Shown here one piece after another: positions 47,620 through 60,093 of a DNA stretch of 64,000 nt (its first letter is position 1; each line of letters begins with the position of its first letter). The DNA lies in the NCBI RefSeq assembly GCF_010183535.1, contig NC_071332.1:9114001-9178000 (forward strand). The letters run 5' to 3'. Origin of the DNA: Caenorhabditis remanei (taxonomy: Eukaryota; Nematoda; Chromadorea; Rhabditida; Rhabditidae). The position numbers were made by a program, and so were the translations under genes. Under the pieces are notes generated by a model. The model saw only the letters and a program-made list of their open reading frames with translations. It ran no database searches and had not been told where the DNA came from.

Positions 47620-50600
47620 GTCTGAAAATTTCAGAGATGTTTGAGAATACTGAAAAAGGTAAAACAAGAGTTTAATCTTTCAAGATGTATAGAAAAACAC
47701 GGAGAAGATACAAAATAATTAGAAAGAAACTAATACTTGCAGCACTGTGACTTGAGAAAAATAACAAATGTAAATATAGATTTCGAGCAACTCGTGCTAG
47801 GAAAACACCTGATGTCAGAAAGTTCAGAAAAGAAGGTGTTGGGTTACTGCATTCTTTCTGAAAAAAGTTCAAGCAAAGTTTATCATCGGTTCAGAGTAAA
47901 AGTAGAGATTCTAATTCCAACTGTTTCGTTTCCAATTTCAACTGTTTCTTTTCGAAACTCATTAAACTCAAGAAACATGACAAGTGAGTGTCGAATACAG
48001 TACACCTTGTAAACTGGATCATTTGAAAAAAGTGGATCAGTCAATGCTTACAAACACCGAATCCGGTCATAACATTGACAGTTCAAGTTTCTTTTCCTCT
48101 GGAATCAGGTGACCAGCCGAAATGGATGAATTCATCTGTCAGAAACAGATCAATGTTTCGCGGAGGGAGGCAAAAAAAGAGACACGAACGACGAAAAGCA
48201 TATGACTTTGGTTGACTTGACTATACAACAAAATGTAGGGGCACGACGACGAGAAGACGAGGGAAAAAGTGTTGTGGTGTTTGGGGGAAAGGGAATGGAA
48301 CAAGAGGGAGAATCTAGATGTATCCAGAGAGAGGCGTGGCATCGTCAGAGAAGAGGACCCCACATCTTCGTGTAGGTGCAGGAAGGGAAAGGGAGCCACG
48401 AGTTGTTGAATCGACCGATGAAAGGGGCGAGAAAAGGGATCTGGGACGATTGTCAGCTGGGAAAAGGGGAGAAGTCGAGAGAGGGAATGGAAAAAAGAGA
48501 AGCCTTCGGAAAGCAGGAAAAGAGATGGAAAAGGGAATCGAAGAGTACACAGATAGAGGAGCCGCAGACAGAGAAGGGTCACTCGTTCGGTCAGCTGACC
48601 ATAGAAAACGAGGATCTAGGCGGTGAGACGGTTGGTGTTCCGGGCGGGTAAACAAGGAGGCATGGGCACTGAAGCCATCTTCACCAATTCAACCATCTCA
48701 GAATATATTTATTAGTCAGATGCGCGGCGGCAAGTGTACAATCTGTGTGTGAGCATGCATGCAAAAAACACACATGCAAGGAAGAAAAACAAAAACAAGT
48801 TGGGTTCTTTTACTTTGTGTTCACGGAATCCTTTTTGATCTCGCATTTGTCGCAAAAATTTGGTCTGTGGGAAAATAATCTGGTCAAAAATGGGTTAACA
48901 AGGTTGTGTGCGTATTTTCAGAAGTTTACAATATGTTTCAAAACTGAGTTTTGAGAAAATATAATAATTATGGTGTGCCAATAAACTATGGTAGCAGAAC
49001 CTAAAATGATGTTCATTTCTGAAAATCAGAAACCGTAACTTATCGAGAAAATTTACGGTATAAGTGTATGAAAATGATCAAAAAACATGTTACAGTAATC
49101 CAACAATAAATTACAGATTGAAAACGAGATCTGGTTACCGTATACCGTTCTATTGCAAAAAAACCATTTTGAAACAGTAATGTCAAAAAGTGCAAGACTG
49201 ATAGTGTGCAACCCAACCTTATGCATACAAAAACAAAAGTAAAAGTTCTAATAGGAGTGCCGAGAGAGAACTGATTCACCCATCAACCACTATCTCATGT
49301 TTGTTTTCCCTCAAAAGTTATCATTTGCGTCCGTTCTGATTTTGACGTGTTTTGTTTATCTCTGTCCTCTCACTTTTGTTCAGTCAAAAAGGTACGGAAT
49401 CACGAGTTATCGGTCTAGCCTCTCTTTTGTTGGTATTTACATTAAATTTCGCAAGAGGAAGTCTGGAATTCCAGCATGAGAACATAGAACATGACTTTTA
49501 TAATAAAAAAACAAATTGTTGATGTTTGTCCCCGGTACTCAGCTGACAATAACACGGGGGTTGACACAGAATTTGCTGTATATTTGCATAAGTTTAAACC
49601 ATTGTTTTGGAGCAACAATGTTTGACTTTGGTCATCCATCCCTCTACTTTAGTAGTTACAAAAAGAAAGAAAAGGACAACCGAGTAGTGATGACGAGAGA
49701 TGGAAGAGATGAGAAATGTACTAAAAGTACAATGTGTTCTGTGGTTTTAATTCTGACTTTCAGTCGTTTCCAATGAATGATTGAATGATGAGACAAGTGC
49801 AGGACATTTATTAAACATGATCCCCTATTTAGTGTTATCTTAAAATTGGTTTTTTGAATTCTAATTTAGCCGGAATTCCGTATAATAAAACCCCTTATGA
49901 CTGACGTAGCTCTCACCGGTCACATGGCATTCTCAATATCGCTTTTAGGCCTATTCGAAAAGGCACTTGATTTATGGGAAGGGAAGGTTTTCTTTTTTCA
50001 TTTTGAAAAGAGTTATATTGCACATTCTGTCACTTTGACGTTTGGCGACGAACTTCGTGGGCACTTAAGAGATTTTCTTTCTAGATAAAATAAGAGTAAG
50101 GAAATTATGACGTGGCAAGCGGAAGACAACGATGGTGTCTGTTGGAATTTCATACGAATCCTGCTTGGTCTGATTTTTACCGGATGCCAAATTGTAAAGG
50201 AATTTCTAGAAATCTGGTAAATTGTTCCCTGAAATTTCGAAACTGGGCAACTCTAGAAGATTTGTCTACTTTAATTTAGACTACTCTGAAATGCGAACAT
50301 TGGGCGACTCAAATCGACAAAATTTATCAGCCTTTCGTTCCCTTTTTCTAGTTTCAAGTTCGTTCAGACCATTCCCATCAGCAAGATGATCATGACATGA
50401 GGATCATGACAGCCACTTCCGTTTTACATTTTTAGAAAGGTATAGTCACGCGTCGATATCACATTGTTCCTCTCCTGCAAATGGAAACTCGAAAACAAAC
50501 AGATTATGTCTGACAGATTCCCAAATTTATTCACAAGTGTTCAGGTGTATTTCAGTAAAGAAATGGAACAGCTGAAATTGAGGGTAAGAAATTGTTTGCA

Positions 50601-51090
50601 GAGTAATGAAAATAAGAAGCGATACAAAGTGAATTAAACGAAAAGTAGTATAATGACGGTATAAAAAAGAGAAAAAGGACAGAGATTGTCAAGTACAAGC
50701 GAACTTACAGATGGACCGCAGATGGATGGATGGATGGATGGAAAATGACCTGATTGTTATTTTATGAACTGCGCACGCGTACTCAAAAGAGGGTTGATGA
50801 CCAGAAATTGGAGGGGGTAGAAAAGGACAGATGGTAGTAAAAAGAAGGTGGTTGTAAAATGAGTGGTGGTGTAGGTGAAAAAAGTTTTTACAGATTGTAC
50901 AGAGATAGGGAGTAAGAAAGTGTTCAATAGTCCCTAGGGTTACAGTAAGAAAGCTGTATACATTTTGCGTAAATTGTTATGGTTATGAAGAATTGCGGGT
51001 TCAAAAAAAGCAACGAATGGAAAAGTAGGGTGACATAAAAGGAAGAAGAAGAAGAAACACACCGAAACGAAAATCGTGTCTGAAGATTTA
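47620..51090. other. intergenic between family members E and F
   Basis: 3.5 kb. A strongly purine-rich stretch lies at about 48240-48640 and produces long spurious open frames on both strands. GAATATATTTATTAGTCAGATG at 48701-48722 resembles a sequence upstream of member F. A GGAT microsatellite is listed separately. I see no convincing gene; small open frames at 49.3, 49.6 and 49.9 kb have no support. Confidence 0.45.
50721..50741. repeat. (GGAT)n microsatellite
   Basis: About five GGAT units in tandem, about 350 bp beyond the stop of the member F gene. Confidence 0.9.
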
Positions 51091-52580
51091 TTAGAGCATC
51101 TCATACTCCATTGCATCAACGTCCTTCTCATCAATCTTCTCAATTTCCTCCTCGTCATCAGATGGCTCCTCAATTTTCTTCTCGGGTACCTCAGCAGAAA
51201 TTTCTTCTTCAGTTTTACCCAAAAGAATTCTCATGATTGCTCTCTTCTGTTCATCGGTGATGTTGCAAGATTGGAAATCTGGAAGTTTCTGAGCATCAAA
51301 TTCAGGTGTCTTCTCCAACAGCGAACTCTGATCTTTTTTCTCCTCTTCCTGAAGATTCTCATCATCTTCATCGTTCTCCACTTCATCAGCTTCATCATCA
51401 TCATCTTCTTCTTCTTCCTCCTTCATCTCAACATCTGCCTCCTCATCATTATCTCCAGAGTTGTTTGCAGTCGAAATGAGCTTCTCTACAACTTCATTGA
51501 GCTTATTAGCCACGTCATCTTCCTCCCTTTTCTTTTCAGCTTCTTCCATTTGAGCTTTCAGAATCTCGCAGTACTTTTTCACCTCGGAGAGTTCTTTGAC
51601 TACAATATCCTGGGTTTCCGGAACCAGTGGAATCATGTTTGGAGTAGTGTCCAGTACTTTTTGTGTTTTTGAAGGGATTGGACCTTCTCCAGGAACAAGT
51701 GACTCGAGTGGATTGATGAGAGAATTTACATTGGATCCCCTGGATTTGGCTCGAACTTCTTGGAGAGCAGCTATTTGCTTGGCCTGGAAAACAAAACCAT
51801 GAATTGGATTCAGGCAATAAAAGAAATGGAAACTCACTTTTTTTCTTGCTGTTTTCATCTCCCGATCCGCACTTTTTGTCTCCGAATGACGTTTGAATTT
51901 ACGGTAGGGACGGAGCAAATGATCATTATAGCCACAAAGAATTTCAATCTGAAATACAGTATGATTCTTCCGGTGTTTGATACTTCCGCATTTATTTCCT
52001 TCAATTTTTCTTTCTCAGTTTCTTCACAAAAAACCCCGGTTTGGAGGTTACGAAATGCATTTCATAACCGATTATTTTCCTCAATAAAATATTTCCCCGA
52101 GAACTTTTATTTCTCCATTCACAAGAGGCCAAAGAGCATGTTGCAAAACTAAGCAATGAAATAAAGTCAATTTATGACATCTCGTTGCATATTCACTCAA
52201 GATAAATCTAAAATCCAATTAAAAGTAATGTTCCTCACCCCACGAGATCCATAAATGCCTTGAAAGCCCTCAGCCAAGATGAGTCCGTCCATATGCTTTT
52301 CAAATTTCAACATTTGTTTGAACATGCTTCGAGTTGGAAAAAATGAGGCACGTGCCAGTTGAACAGTCATGTTCATAAAGAGCAAATCGTTCGCCGGACA
52401 TTGTTTGTACACTTTGATATACTTGTAGAATTCCTGGACCTGATGTGGTGATCCAACAGCCAAAGCGTCATACAAAATGTGCCAACGTTTTGAAGCATTC
52501 TGAAGGCTCGGACGGATGTCGATTCTTTTAGTGATGTCACGTAGGCGATCAACGAAGTTAGCCGTGTTCACCACTGGCAT
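51091..52580 (-). CDS. unrecognised family, member F (acidic tail)
   Basis: Minus-strand exons 52580-52239, 51948-51838, 51783-51091; 381 residues. Exon 1 encodes the shared N-terminal domain (114 residues, GSPHQVQEFYKYIKVY then MFKQMLKFEKHMDGL). Exon 2 opens IEILCGYNDHLLRPYRKFKRH at the same phase-0 junction as members D and E. Exon 3 has a predicted coiled coil (VVKELSEVKKYCEILKAQ), a long Glu/Asp run (about residues 240-295) and the end KIDEKDVDAMEYEML, nearly the end of member E. No membrane segment. Function unknown; acidic runs of this kind are common in nuclear and histone-binding proteins, which is only suggestive. Confidence 0.72.
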
Positions 52581-53724
52581 TTTTCAGAACTTTATGTCCA
52601 AAGTTTTCAAAAGGAAACACGGATAAATAAAGTAGGTTAAATCAAAGAATACAGGTGACGAGAAACAACGACCTTCCTAATTATGGGTAAGAAGGGTAGG
52701 CCGAAATGTAAGAAGAAATGTGAAGACACGAGACTGAAGAGAGACCGCAACACAAGTGACGGCGACGTGTGTGAGTGGAGCGAAGAGAGGGGCGTTCGAC
52801 ACGACAAACAACTGGAGAAGAGAAAAAAGGGAATAGAAGGGAGAGCCGACCGGGGGCGAGCGGCTTTGCGAGGCGGTCGATGCCGTCGTTTTCTCTCTGA
52901 ATACTTATTGGTCAGATGTCCCGAGGACAGAGACGAGACTGACAGAGGCGGAGAAAAAAGTAGAAGACGTCGTCGTGTGCTGGCACAATGAAGGAGGACT
53001 TGACGGACTACTATTCGGTGTGAGGGACAGAAGAATCACGGGACACGACGATGACTGGTTGGCAGCAAAAAACACAGAAAAACGATGGTGTCTTTTTTTT
53101 TTGGTTGGGAGGAAAAAGGGAAACGTGTGTGGTTTGCCGAGAATTTAAAGAATTTTCTGAAGCGAACTTTTTGGAAAGGGAACATAGAAAAGGAAAAGGA
53201 AGAGGAAAACAAACGTCAGGAAAAACTGGCATCACATTGACAGGTTACGGTAGTATAGCGTTACGGATTTTCTAGGAGGAAGAGTCAAAGTGTTAATAAA
53301 AAACAAAGCTGGGAGTACGTTCATTACTTTTGGATCCTCAGCTGGCCACGGTAGTCAGAGAAGTTGACAGAGTTGTGCTTTGGTAAACTCTTTCCCTAGT
53401 TCTGACAAAGACAATTCTCCATTCCGGTTTGATAAACTACCTGATGTTTCCTAAAAAGTTTATTTTTTTCTGATAATGATTCAGAGTTTTGAATCTCATC
53501 AAAATGATGATCTATGTGTAATTTCCTTGTATACATTCTTACGACAGTAATAAGAAGCCGGAGTTTTTGCCGGACACTCACCTGTGACTTGTATCAAAAG
53601 CCCGCCCCCTAACAGCATGAAATCATTATATATTGTTGCCAATTTCTACCCAAACAATTCAATTTTTCTAGTCGTTATCAGAAGTCTGTTAATCAGTTTT
53701 TTTGTCATTTGTCTCGTAACAAAC
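52581..53724. other. intergenic between member F and the second UGT array
   Basis: 1.1 kb. 52680-52985 is purine-rich, like the 5' flank of member E, and contains GAATACTTATTGGTCAGATG (52899-52918). Open frames are compositional. No gene recognised. Confidence 0.45.
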
Positions 53725-55773
53725 ATGAAGATCATTTATGTTATTCTACTCTTCATTGGGTTTATTGGATCAGCAGAATCGTATAAAGTACTGGTGTTCA
53801 ATCCAGCTTATGGAGCGAGTCATTCCAATTTCCTTGGAAAATTATCAGATATTCTTATCGACGGCGGACATGAAGTGGTGAGTAACTTGTTCCAGAGAAC
53901 ATCATTTCAAGAGCGGTTCCAAATTTCAGACAATGTTGATTCCCGTGTATTTGGCAAACAAAAAAAATCAAATTGGATCTAAAAAAGTGAAGAACATTGT
54001 AGAAATTGGTCAAGATTCGAGGACCAAAGCAATTTTCGAAGCAGGAAATATAGAGCATGTGGTGAAGTCTAAAATTTGGACGATGGATCCGGAGATGATG
54101 TCTCATTTCAGTGTAAGTTTCTGACGGTAAATCCCCTGAAACCTGGTATACTTTCAGCTGATCAGAAGTATGAATTCTGCAATAAGTCATGAATGTGAAT
54201 GTAAGTTTTATTTTTCTTGATTAATTTTCAAGTAAATTCGAGTTTCAGTTATTTTCCAACAAACTGAAATCCTCCAAAAACTTCGAAATGAAAGTTTTGA
54301 TCTTGCTATAACAGAATCTTTGTTTGCTTGTCCATTTGGTATGTTTATTACCCATTCGATTGTTTCTATGACGGTTTTCTTTGCAGCTGTTTTCGATCAT
54401 ATTGGAATCAAAACGGTCATAAATGCAGAATCAAATCTTTTCAAGGATGCAGTAAAATATGCTCATGGAGAGCCAGCTGCCATCAGTTATTTCCCGGGAC
54501 TTTTTTCTCCGATTAATGACAAAATGTCTTTCTTTGCCCGGATCCAAAACTTGATTCGAATGATATTCACACATTATTTAACTGTTTCAAGATATCAGGG
54601 AGAATTAGAAGCAATTAAACCTTACTACAACAAAACGAAAAGTTGGACAGAGCTTATTAGCGGTGTTGCTTTTTATTTCATTAACTCGAACCAATATTTG
54701 GATTATGCTAGTCCGAATCTTCCAAAAACAGTGTTTATCGGAGGAATGCAAGTGGTTACGAACAAAAAGAGCACAAAATTGAACAAGCACTGGGACAGTT
54801 TATTGAGTGTTCGAAAACAAAATGTGTTGATTTCATTTGGTTCAAATGCTCATTCATGTGATATGCCTGATGAATACAAGTGAGAGTTTTAATAAAATTC
54901 ATTTTTTCATTGATGGAAGTTTCAGACAGTCATTCCTCGAAGTATTCGCTTCGATGCCAGAAACAACATTCATTTGGAAATACGAAGATGAAAATGCCAC
55001 ATTGGCTGATCATCTTTCAAATGTCGAGCTGACTAAATGGATGCCACAAAATGATCTTTTAGGTGAGCACTATGATCATAGTTTAAGGAAGGAAATGATG
55101 TGCAGTTGAGAGAAACTCAATAACAAACACTCAAATACATATTACATAACCGTACAAAACACATTTTCCGAAGTGATAAAGAATTATATTTTTGACAAGT
55201 TTCAGCTGACAGCCGTCTAACTTTGTTCGTCACTCACGGAGGACTGGGTAGCACAATGGAATTAGCTTATCAGGGAAAACCAGCATTGATAGTAAGCACG
55301 AACCTGTCACTATTTGTGATTCATTTCTCTGTTTTTAGATTCCATTGCTTGCTGACCAGCCAAGAAACGCTCATATGTTAACGAGACACGGTGGATCACT
55401 TCAATTTGACAAAACAAAACTAAGCAACTCAGAGGATCTTCGGAGGGCGATTAAGGAAGTTTTGAATGACAAAAAGTACACTGAGAGTGCGAGAAAACTT
55501 GCCAATATATTAAATTCGCAACCATTTTCTCCGAAGGATGTTGTTCTGAATCATTGCAACTTTGCAGTGGAACACGGAACACTCGAAACATTGAGTTCGG
55601 AGGGAAAGAATTTGAACTTTTTCCAATTTTATTCTTTCGATATTTTCCTTGGTTTCATTGCTTTAGTTGTAATTCTATTTTCTGTAACTCTGATATCTCT
55701 TGTGATTTTAATGAGATTACTCATTAGAGTTGTCGAGAGAATAGTACTGTATCAAAAAAAGAAAATTGAATGA
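53725..55773 (+). CDS. UDP-glycosyltransferase 5 (plus-strand array)
   Basis: Exons 53725-53877, 53930-54112, 54158-54200, 54249-54338, 54387-54879, 54926-55062, 55206-55291, 55339-55773; 539 residues. It starts MKIIYVILLFIGFIGSAES (signal peptide) and has YKVLVFNPAYGASHSNFLGK with the catalytic His, DLAITESLF, TKWMPQNDLL, THGGLGSTMELAYQGKP and ADQPRNAHMLTRHGG. A C-terminal anchor with a basic tail closes it. It belongs to a different subfamily from the minus-strand array (VFNPA versus VISPV motif). Eight exons, the most in this array; it alone has an intron after DEYK. Confidence 0.92.
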
Positions 55774-55850
55774 ACCATTCTACGATTTTGCGTTTCTTTT
55801 TAAAAGACAACAATGTGCATTTATTACAACGTTTTAAGAAGAAAACACAC

Positions 55851-56538
55851 TATTCTACCTTTTTTGGGACAATAATGTTCTCTTGAGTAACCTGAAAACA
55901 AACTTAATAATCAAATTAAGGATAAACAGAACAATAAGAAAAACTACAAGAACTGCGTATGGAATATCTAATAAATAGTATTGGAATGTATTCCGATGAT
56001 GCCCTTCTGAATTCAGCGTCTCCAATGGTCCGTATTCAACTGCAAAGCCACAGTTAGATTTTCAAACTCTACAGCTCCCCCGTCTCACTAGCATATGTAT
56101 ATGCATTTCTCGGCTAATCGCCCAACAGCTTAACCTGAAAGTGTCAGTCATTTTTTTCAATTCTACAGATCTTTCGAGACCTCCACATGAGTTATAAACA
56201 AGGCAAGACGTTCGTCAGCAGAATATTAATTTTTGTAAAGGTTTATTTACAATTTGTTTAATGTGCAGCAGACTTACTGAAATTGGAGATTATCTTCGAA
56301 TAAATGAATGTATGTCAGTTTCTTTCTTTCCTATTCACTTACCGAGAGCATGAAATATAAATTTGAATCATGTTTCCAAGTGGTTTTCAAAATTAATTCT
56401 TCAGTAGCAGCTTCTCTTTGTAATAGATTCTTGGATCTTGATCTAATTTAGTTATATATTTTTTACTTTTTCGGACCCGACAAGAACTTTCTTTTCGTCC
56501 ATGAAAACATGAATAAGCTTAGTAATATCATGTCCAGC

Positions 56539-56582
<44 letters not shown>

Positions 56583-57262
56583 TTATTTATTTATTTATTT
56601 ATTTACTTAACTATTTAAATATACAGTAAATGTCACTGGAGGTCAGGTAAAGTCCCTCACGAGACTAAAACTGAGAAAAAGAAACCGGGAAAATAAGGAG
56701 AATTATAAAATAGGTGAGAAGGAGAATAAAAGAAAGAAAAAAAAATCAGAATCGTGCAATATTATTCACAAGAAGAGACTTGAATTCCGATGGGCAAAGG
56801 AAATAAGGACATTAATAGTTAAGGCATTCCAAATATCATAGGTATTACAGTTGAGAAAAAATTAGAGCAATTAGGATTTACACAGATAACAGACATTGGG
56901 CGACGGGAGGAGGAGCTTAACCTGACATGGGTCTCAAGACTAGGAAAATATGAGGCACCGATTATGAAATTGTATAAGAGAAGTAGTTGCGCTTTGAGCC
57001 TACGGTGGCGCAAAGAAAAGAGGTCAAGTTGGGAGAGGCGATCAGAGTAGGATCGATAAGGTGTGTTACAGCGTTGAAGAACTTTTCGCGAAAAGAATCT
57101 GAGAGGAGTTTCGAGCTTGAGCGCTAGTTTGGATGATGGGGGAGGCGAATAAACGTCTATTAAAATATCTAAAATGTTTCCAAGAAAATTGGAATCACTT
57201 CCACCAAGTGCTGGATTAAATACAAAAACTTTATAGCTTTCGAAAGTATCAGTAAAACAAGG
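55851..57262 (-). pseudogene. UGT pseudogene, inverted relative to the array
   Basis: Minus-strand fragments of one decayed UGT gene lie in order. Exon 1 remnant: 57262-57154, with NPALGGSDSNFLG, where Asp replaces the catalytic His. Exon 2 remnant: 56544-56343 (DAGHDITKLIHVF..., then stops and a frameshift, ending at a still recognisable donor). Donor-loop fragment: about 56219-56160, with indels. Last exon: about 56060-55851. The large central exon is missing. The last part closely matches UGT 6 (GPLETLNSEG, FRLLKRTLLS), so it probably arose from a UGT 6-like copy in inverted orientation. A LINE fragment interrupts it between exons 1 and 2. Confidence 0.85.
56545..57153 (-). mobile_element. 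5'-truncated non-LTR retrotransposon (CR1/jockey-like 3' end)
   Basis: On the minus strand an open frame ends with a pattern typical of the reverse-transcriptase C-terminus of LINEs (VLQRCNTPYRSYSDRLSQLD, then SLRHRRLKAQLLLLYNF), stops at 56819, and is followed by a 3' tail with TAAA repeats and then (TA)n. The target duplication ATAGACG (minus strand) lies at 57154-57160 and 56538-56544. Only the last ~600 bp is present, so it is dead on arrival. It is spliced into the UGT pseudogene frame by chance. Confidence 0.82.
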
Positions 57263-57715
57263 CAAATAAAGATGAGAACTCTCTTTTTGTAGTTAGTGTG
57301 CAGCAGGACTCTGAGTGAGAAAGGTTTGTATTTACGTGCTGTACATATGGTTTGTGCGATAATATTTTATTTATGAAGCACATAAGCAACTTATTAAATT
57401 CAACAATCTGAGTTTTGACAGTTTTTCATCTTTGTTGTTAATTACAGTAACTTTCCACGATCATGGTGGTATGACTCTCTGAAACTGAAATTGACGCCTA
57501 TCAATGTTCTTTGTTAAGGAAACAGCATTAGCTTCTTTGAAATTAAAACAAGTCATAATTTGTCTGCTTGATTTTGTGGAGTTTTTGTGACAAGTTTTCA
57601 CAAAACATAATTCGAATCAAAAAAACTGCTTCTTATCGTACAAACCATAGTTCTACTGCTCTACATAAAAACCTCGACTGATAATGACTTTTTTGTCTGC
57701 TCTCATCACTCTAAA

Positions 57716-59600
57716 ATGAAGTTTTCAATTTTCATTTTATTGATTCTCGCTGAGTTATGCACAACTTACAAAGTACTTGTATTCAATCCAGCTTTTGGAG
57801 CAAGTCATTCAAATTTCTTGGGAAAAATTTCCGATATTTTGATAGATGCTGGACATGAAGTTACTATGCTCATTCCGGTTTTTGTTGATGGGAAGAAGGA
57901 TTTAATTGGATCAAAGAAAGTGAAGAACATCATTAGACTTGGGCAAGATCCAAGAATCTATCAAATGCAAAAAGAAGGAGCAACAGAAGAATTGATGAGA
58001 AAGAAGATTTGGACAATGGGAGCTGAAATCACATCAATGCTTGGGGTGAGTTATCTGCATTTGAAAGAACCAATTATTCATCATTTTTTTAGTTTGTTGG
58101 AAACTTCAGCAAAACTTCCGCTTATCAAACTGATTGTAAGTCAAACAAACTTTTTTCATTGATTATACACTAAACTTGAGCGTAAAAACCTGATAAATTG
58201 TCATCAAATCACTTGCCCCATTTGCAGATATGTTCGCTCAAACGGAACTGATTGAACAACTCCGAGAGGAAAAGTTTGACCTCGGAATTACCGAGTCTCT
58301 GTTTCTTGGAGCTTTTTGTAAGAATTTTTCGATTCAAAATTTGAATGTTTATAAATGAAATTTGCAGCTTTCTTTGATGAAATCGGAATTAAAACAATCA
58401 TAAATGCTGACTCAACGCTTTATATGAATGGAGTCAAAGATGCTCTCGGAGAGCCAGCTGCCGTCTCATACTACCCTGGACTATTTTCTCCAATTGACGA
58501 TAAAATGGATTTCTTCGGAAGAGTGAAAAATGTTCTGGGTTATCAATTTGGAATGTGGTTCAGTACTGTGAAGTATGATGCAGAGATTGGAGCTCTACCA
58601 AAAAGTTATAAAGGGTCGAGAGATTGGAGAAAAATATTAAGTAGTGTTGCATTCAATTTTGTGAATTCAAACCAGTACATTGATTATGCTAGTCCATCTC
58701 TTCCAAAAACAGTATTTGTCGGTGGGATGCAGGTGAACACAAAGAAAAGTGGAAAAGCAACTTTGTCTAAAGAATGGGATGAAGTTCTATCAAAGAGAAA
58801 GACTAATGTTTTGGTTTCTTTCGGATCAAATGCATTCTCTTGTGACATGCCAGATGAGTTCAAAAATGCGTTCCTAGAAGTTTTCGCTTCAATGCCGGAA
58901 ACTACTTTCATCTGGAAATATGAAGAAGCAAATGCAACATTGGCAAATCATCTTCCGAATGTAAAGCTGACAACTTGGATGCCACAAAACGACATTCTTG
59001 GTGAGTAAAACTGCAGTCCATTCAGCAAACAACTGATGCAATTTTAAGCTGATGATCGTCTAACGCTCTTCATCACTCATGGAGGTCTTGGAAGTTCTGT
59101 GGAGTTGGCCTATCAAGGAAAACCAGCTGTTGTCGTAAGTTACGACATATTTTTTTATAAAAGTGACTTTTTCACAGATTCCTCTGATGGCTGATCAACC
59201 AAGAAACGCCCACATGCTCACTAGACACGGAGGAGCTCTCCAGCTCGATAAAACACTTTTGGACAAACCATCAGAGATCAAGAAGGCTATCGAAACAGTC
59301 TTGAATGATTCGAACTACAAGAAGAATGCCCAGAGACTCGCAAAGATTCTGGAAGATCAACCAAATAAACCGAAAGATGTTGTCTTGAAACACTGTGACT
59401 TTGCAGTTGAATACGGACCATTGGAGACGCTGAATTCAGAAGGACGTCATCTGAATACATTCCAATACTATTCATTAGATATTGCTTTCGCAGCTTTTGT
59501 AGTTTTTCTTATTGTTCTGTTTATCCTTCATTTGATTATTAAGTTTGTATTCAGGTTACTCAAGAGAACATTACTGAGTCCTAAGAAGAAGGTAGATTAG
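57716..59600 (+). CDS. UDP-glycosyltransferase 6 (plus-strand array)
   Basis: Exons 57716-58045, 58093-58135, 58228-58317, 58368-59000, 59049-59134, 59178-59600; 534 residues. MKFSIFILLILAELCT is the signal peptide; YKVLVFNPAFGASHSNFLGK carries the His; then DLGITESLF, LTTWMPQNDIL, THGGLGSSVELAYQGKP and ADQPRNAHMLTRHGG. The first exon runs through the position of the first intron of UGT 5 and UGT 7, so that intron was lost here. C-terminal anchor with Lys-rich tail. The inverted pseudogene about 1.7 kb upstream matches its last exon. Confidence 0.92.
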
Positions 59601-60093
59601 GAGTTTTTCTTGTTTAGAAATTTGATATGGCATCTCAATAGTGAATGTGATAATTAATAAACTGTGTTCATACTCATTCTTCAAACTCATTATTGTTTTC
59701 AAGTAAGCCAATGCAAGACAATGATTTTTGTTGTAACTGAAAAAATAAGATGGATAGTCAATTTTTTCGAATATGATTAGAAAAATGTTGTAGCCTGCGT
59801 ATTGTTTCTTTCTCTGGTTTTTATGTAAAGTTCAAAATATCACTGGCCACAGTATAGTCAATAAGGAGGTTTCTGTTTCTATCACCTCATGAACCAGAAA
59901 CTAGAATATTTATGACTTCTTCCGGAAAAGTGCACTTGTTATTTTCAAGTTAACTTGGTCAAAATCAAAGAGTGATGAATCAACGTACAGAAAGGCAAAA
60001 AACGTCAAAATTATCAACCCATTTCTTCCGTATTATCGAAAGAGTTTGGTCAGTTCTATCAAAGGTTTCATTGCACTTTTTGTTGATGAAATA
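59601..60093. other. intergenic between UGT 6 and UGT 7
   Basis: About 490 bp with an ATTAATAAAC run after UGT 6 that may serve polyadenylation; nothing else recognised. Confidence 0.45.

Noticed and set aside
48314..48655. Overlapping long open frames on both strands in purine-rich DNA
   Set aside because: Composition explains them: low-complexity Arg/Glu/Lys or Ser/Leu/Pro proteins, no splice partners, no family pattern.
52683..52991. Basic 102-residue open frame
   Set aside because: Same purine-rich composition effect upstream of member F.
56819..57265. A 148-residue open frame as a gene
   Set aside because: It is a chance fusion of UGT pseudogene exon 1 with the truncated LINE, with the insertion duplication at the joint.
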